From NCBI GenBank assembly GCA_036260805.1, contig DATALZ010000084.1:62001-126000 (forward strand): a stretch of 64,000 nucleotides of DNA, in the 5' to 3' direction. Positions 61,953 to 64,000 of this stretch are shown here, in pieces. The notes under the pieces are model-generated. The model was given only the letters and a program-made list of their open reading frames with translations. It searched no databases and was not told the origin of the DNA. The translations under genes were made by a program, and so were the position numbers. This stretch comes from Thermocaproicibacter sp036260805. GTDB lineage: Bacteria; Bacillota; Clostridia; Oscillospirales; Acutalibacteraceae. Numbering within the stretch: position 1 is the first letter of the stretch; each line of letters opens with the position of its first letter.

Positions 61953-61979
61953 ATATCGGCTTGTGATCGGGATTTCTTA
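61953..61979 (-). promoter_or_regulatory. Sigma-D promoter of the glycosyltransferase gene
   Basis: On the minus strand TAAG (61976-61979), 15 bases, GCCGATAT (61953-61960). The -10 box is exact, the spacing is exact and the -35 matches three of four positions. This puts a sugar-transfer enzyme under the flagellar sigma factor. Confidence 0.85.
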
Positions 61980-62030
61980 GCTGACCTGCATTTCCAAAAA
62001 ATGATTCTTCATTTTACGATGGATCACCGC

Positions 62031-62058
62031 TTACACAGATGGAAAAATGTGTTATAAT
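62031..62058 (+). promoter_or_regulatory. Sigma-A promoter of the second glycosyltransferase gene
   Basis: TTACAC (62031-62036), 16 bases, TATAAT (62053-62058). It leaves a leader of about 95 bases that is filled mostly by a hairpin. Confidence 0.55.
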
Positions 62059-62065
62059 ATAAATA

Positions 62066-62109
62066 GCGTTTTTACCTTTAAACAGAAAAGATTTCCACCG
62101 TAAAAACGC
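62066..62109 (+). other. Perfect 10-bp inverted repeat in the leader of the second glycosyltransferase gene
   Basis: GCGTTTTTAC (62066-62075) and GTAAAAACGC (62100-62109) enclose a 24-base loop. It lies directly after the promoter and 50 bases before the start codon. It could be an RNA hairpin, or an operator for a dimeric regulator. No known riboswitch fits. Confidence 0.5.
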
Positions 62110-62157
62110 ATTAGAAGAGTTTGAAACATACTTTTTCAAACAGAAAGGCATAGTCGT

Positions 62158-63186
62158 ATGATTCGTATCAGCGTCTGCATGATTGTAAAAAATGAAGAAT
62201 CGGTTCTTGCCCGCTGTCTGGACAGCCTGGCAGGCATCGCTGACGAAATCATCATTGTGGACACCGGCTCTACGGATAACACAAAGGAAATCGCCGCGCG
62301 GTATACATCCCGCATCTATGATTTCGCCTGGACGGGTAATTTTTCCGACGCGCGAAACTTTGCTTTTTCCAAAGCAACAATGGATTATATTTACTCAGCG
62401 GATGCAGACGAGGTCATCGACGAAGAAAACCGGCGCAAGTTTCTGCTCTTAAAACAAAGCCTGTCTCCGGATGCGGATATTGTACAGATGAGCTATGCCA
62501 ACCAGATGCAGTACAACACTGCCTACAATTTTGATGCAGAACTCCGCCCAAAGCTTTTTCGCAGACTGCGGACTTTTCATTGGATTGACCCTGTCCATGA
62601 AACCGTCGATCTTAACGTCCACGTGATTAACAGCGATATTACGATTCTGCATATGCCGGAAAATCTGCATTCTTCCCGCGATTTTTCCGTACTTGAAGCT
62701 GCTGCGGCAAAAGGGCCGCTCAGTGAACGGCTTTCCCGCATGTACGCAAAGGAGCTTTTTATCAGCGGTGCCGACCGCGATTTTCTGGCTGCTTTCCCCT
62801 ATTTTGAATCAATCCTTCACGACGAAAACCGAAGTATGGATGAGGTTCGTATCGCGCAGTGTGTCGCGGTACGCGGAGCAAGGCTGAAAGGGGATGCGGT
62901 TATGATGTTCAAAACGGCTTTAAAAAACGTGATTTCAAGCCCGTGTGCGGAGGTCTGCTGCGAACTGGGCGCTTATTTTGAAGCATCCGGTGATTATGAA
63001 GAAGCGGCAACGTGGTTTTATACCGCCGCTTTCGGTGCGCAGAGCGAACTGAACATTCATACCTCCGGAGATGTCCCTTTGCAGCGTCTTGCAGAATGCT
63101 ACAAAAGACTCGGTTTTTCGGATGAGGCGTTAAAATACCGCACTCAGGCTGAAAACTGGGTACTGCCGCAGCCCGAAAAATCATAA
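62158..63186 (+). CDS. Family 2 glycosyltransferase with TPR-like C-terminus
   Basis: A 342-residue relative of the larger enzyme next to it. The GT-A domain fills residues 1-230: IRISVCMIVKNEESVLARCL, EIIIVDTGSTDNTKEIAARY and the acidic motif YIYSADADEVID. A helical region of about 110 residues with TPR-like pairs (ELGAYFEASGDYEEAATWFY) follows. It is divergent from the sigma-D-driven enzyme and has a sigma-A-type promoter instead. It may add a further sugar to the same glycan, or act on other surface targets. AGAAAGG is the likely ribosome binding site. Confidence 0.87.
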   Translation: MIRISVCMIVKNEESVLARCLDSLAGIADEIIIVDTGSTDNTKEIAARYTSRIYDFAWTGNFSDARNFAFSKATMDYIYSADADEVIDEENRRKFLLLKQSLSPDADIVQMSYANQMQYNTAYNFDAELRPKLFRRLRTFHWIDPVHETVDLNVHVINSDITILHMPENLHSSRDFSVLEAAAAKGPLSERLSRMYAKELFISGADRDFLAAFPYFESILHDENRSMDEVRIAQCVAVRGARLKGDAVMMFKTALKNVISSPCAEVCCELGAYFEASGDYEEAATWFYTAAFGAQSELNIHTSGDVPLQRLAECYKRLGFSDEALKYRTQAENWVLPQPEKS

Positions 63187-63209
63187 ATTTGCAATCTGTT
63201 CATAAAATG

Positions 63210-63238
63210 TTTACCATTAAGCATAATAGGTATGATAT
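63210..63238 (+). promoter_or_regulatory. Weak candidate promoter for eno
   Basis: TTTACC (63210-63215), 17 bases, TGATAT (63233-63238). Each box matches four of six positions only. The 160-base gap before eno holds nothing better that I can see. Confidence 0.3.
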
Positions 63239-63346
63239 CTTTCTCATAAAGTATGCATATGCTAACTGAAACAAAAGAAGTGTTGCGCCATCGGTCAGGT
63301 ATCGAAATGCGCAATTTCACAACTCAATTCAGAAAGGAATGAGATT

Positions 63347-64000
63347 ATGCAAAGTTTTAAAATTATTGGTGTAAAAGGTATGGAAATTCTGGATTCCCGC
63401 GGAAACCCTACGGTTGAAGCGACCGTGAAACTTGAAAACGGAGTAACGGGAACAGCTGCCGTTCCAAGCGGCGCATCCACCGGAACATTTGAAGCCCTTG
63501 AGCTCCGTGACGGAGACAAAACCCGCTTCGGCGGAAAAGGCGTTACCAAGGCGGTAGACAATATTGACCAGTGTATCAGCGAAGTAATTATCGGTCTGGA
63601 TGCAACCGACACCGCCGCAGTGGACAGCACAATTTTAGCGATTGACGGTACCGGGGACAAATCCAAATTAGGTGCGAACGCAATTCTGGCCGTTTCTCTT
63701 GCAGCCGCAAAAGCGGGTGCAAACGCGCTAGGAATCCCGCTGTACCGTTTCATCGGCGGAGTCAGCGCAGACACGCTTCCTGTACCGATGATGAATATTC
63801 TAAACGGCGGCGCACATGCGGCCAACAACATCGATATTCAGGAATTTATGATTATGCCGGTCGGCGCGCCAAGTTTTTCGGAAGGCCTGCGCTGGTGCAC
63901 CGAGGTATTCCATAAGCTTGCCGAAATTTTAAAGGCAAAAGGGCTTTCTACCGCTGTCGGTGATGAAGGTGGGTATGCGCCTAACCTGAATACCGACACG
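63347..64000 (+). CDS. eno: Enolase, N-terminal half (cut by the window edge)
   Basis: The first 218 codons of enolase, which turns 2-phosphoglycerate into phosphoenolpyruvate in glycolysis. Typical blocks are EILDSRGNPTVEATVKLENG, PSGASTGTFEALELRDGD with the mobile loop Ser, KLGANAILAVSLAAAKA, LPVPMMNILNGGAHAANNID and, at the edge, STAVGDEGGYAPNL, which carries the catalytic Glu. The start follows AGAAAGGAATGAG. The rest lies beyond 64000. Confidence 0.96.
   Translation, partial: MQSFKIIGVKGMEILDSRGNPTVEATVKLENGVTGTAAVPSGASTGTFEALELRDGDKTRFGGKGVTKAVDNIDQCISEVIIGLDATDTAAVDSTILAIDGTGDKSKLGANAILAVSLAAAKAGANALGIPLYRFIGGVSADTLPVPMMNILNGGAHAANNIDIQEFMIMPVGAPSFSEGLRWCTEVFHKLAEILKAKGLSTAVGDEGGYAPNLNTDT

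Noticed and set aside
1..64000. CRISPR arrays, tRNA or rRNA genes, insertion sequences, phage attachment sites
   Set aside because: No regularly spaced repeats, cloverleaf with CCA-type end, transposase or integrase frame was seen; the only long repeat is the flagellin duplication.

Overview
The window is 64 kb of bacterial chromosome that looks like a motile, Gram-positive-type anaerobe of the class Clostridia (moderate GC; an Oscillospirales/Ruminococcaceae-like host is an inference). Supporting features are FliY instead of FliN, CheC and CheD, FlbD, FliW with CsrA, an Rrf2/CymR-type regulator next to cysK, a class III fructose bisphosphatase, AGGAGG-type ribosome binding sites, and sigma-D promoters with the clostridial/Bacillus consensus TAAA-N15-GCCGATAT. 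I see no mobile elements, CRISPR array, rRNA or tRNA.

Layout. 1-8.7 kb holds housekeeping and metabolic genes: a partial VOC protein, tcdA, cysK and its divergent Rrf2 regulator, an AEC transporter, an MBL hydrolase, ndk, fbp and a GltD-like oxidoreductase. 8.7-15 kb holds a methyl-accepting chemotaxis protein and cheA-cheR-cheB on the minus strand, with a sigma-D promoter before cheA. 15-24.8 kb on the plus strand carries a FliK-like/FlhB-tail gene pair, two cheW genes flanking a PilZ gene, a second chemoreceptor, a very large fliD, fliS and a FliT-like gene. 24.8-50.1 kb is one 30-gene minus-strand operon running flgB to cheD, covering the basal body, export apparatus, motor, switch, sigma-28 and CheY/CheC/CheD. 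50.5-59.6 kb on the plus strand is the late set: flgM-flgN-flgK-flgL-unknown-fliW-csrA, then two near-identical flagellin genes. 59.7-63.2 kb has two divergent family-2 glycosyltransferases with repeat-rich C-terminal regions, and enolase is cut by the right edge.

How it works together. A sigma-A-like promoter drives the flgB operon, which makes the basal body, the export gate and FliA. FliA then reads at least six good sigma-D promoters found here by eye: before cheA, fliD, flgM, both flagellins and the glycosyltransferase at 59.7 kb. Weaker matches lie before the two cheW genes. FlgM, itself sigma-D driven, closes the loop. FliW and CsrA add a post-transcriptional step. Both flagellin leaders carry a matching hairpin that presents CGGA in its loop, plus a GGA in the ribosome binding site, which is the expected layout of a CsrA target.

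The observations most worth checking are the paired CsrA-type leaders, the sigma-D-controlled glycosyltransferase that probably modifies flagellin, a CheB whose receiver lacks the phospho-acceptor Asp, a FliF with a 33-residue acidic block just before its FliG-binding tail, a FliD of 1088 residues with about six inserted modules, the missing fliL, flhF and flhG, and an unrecognised 115-residue protein encoded between flgL and fliW.
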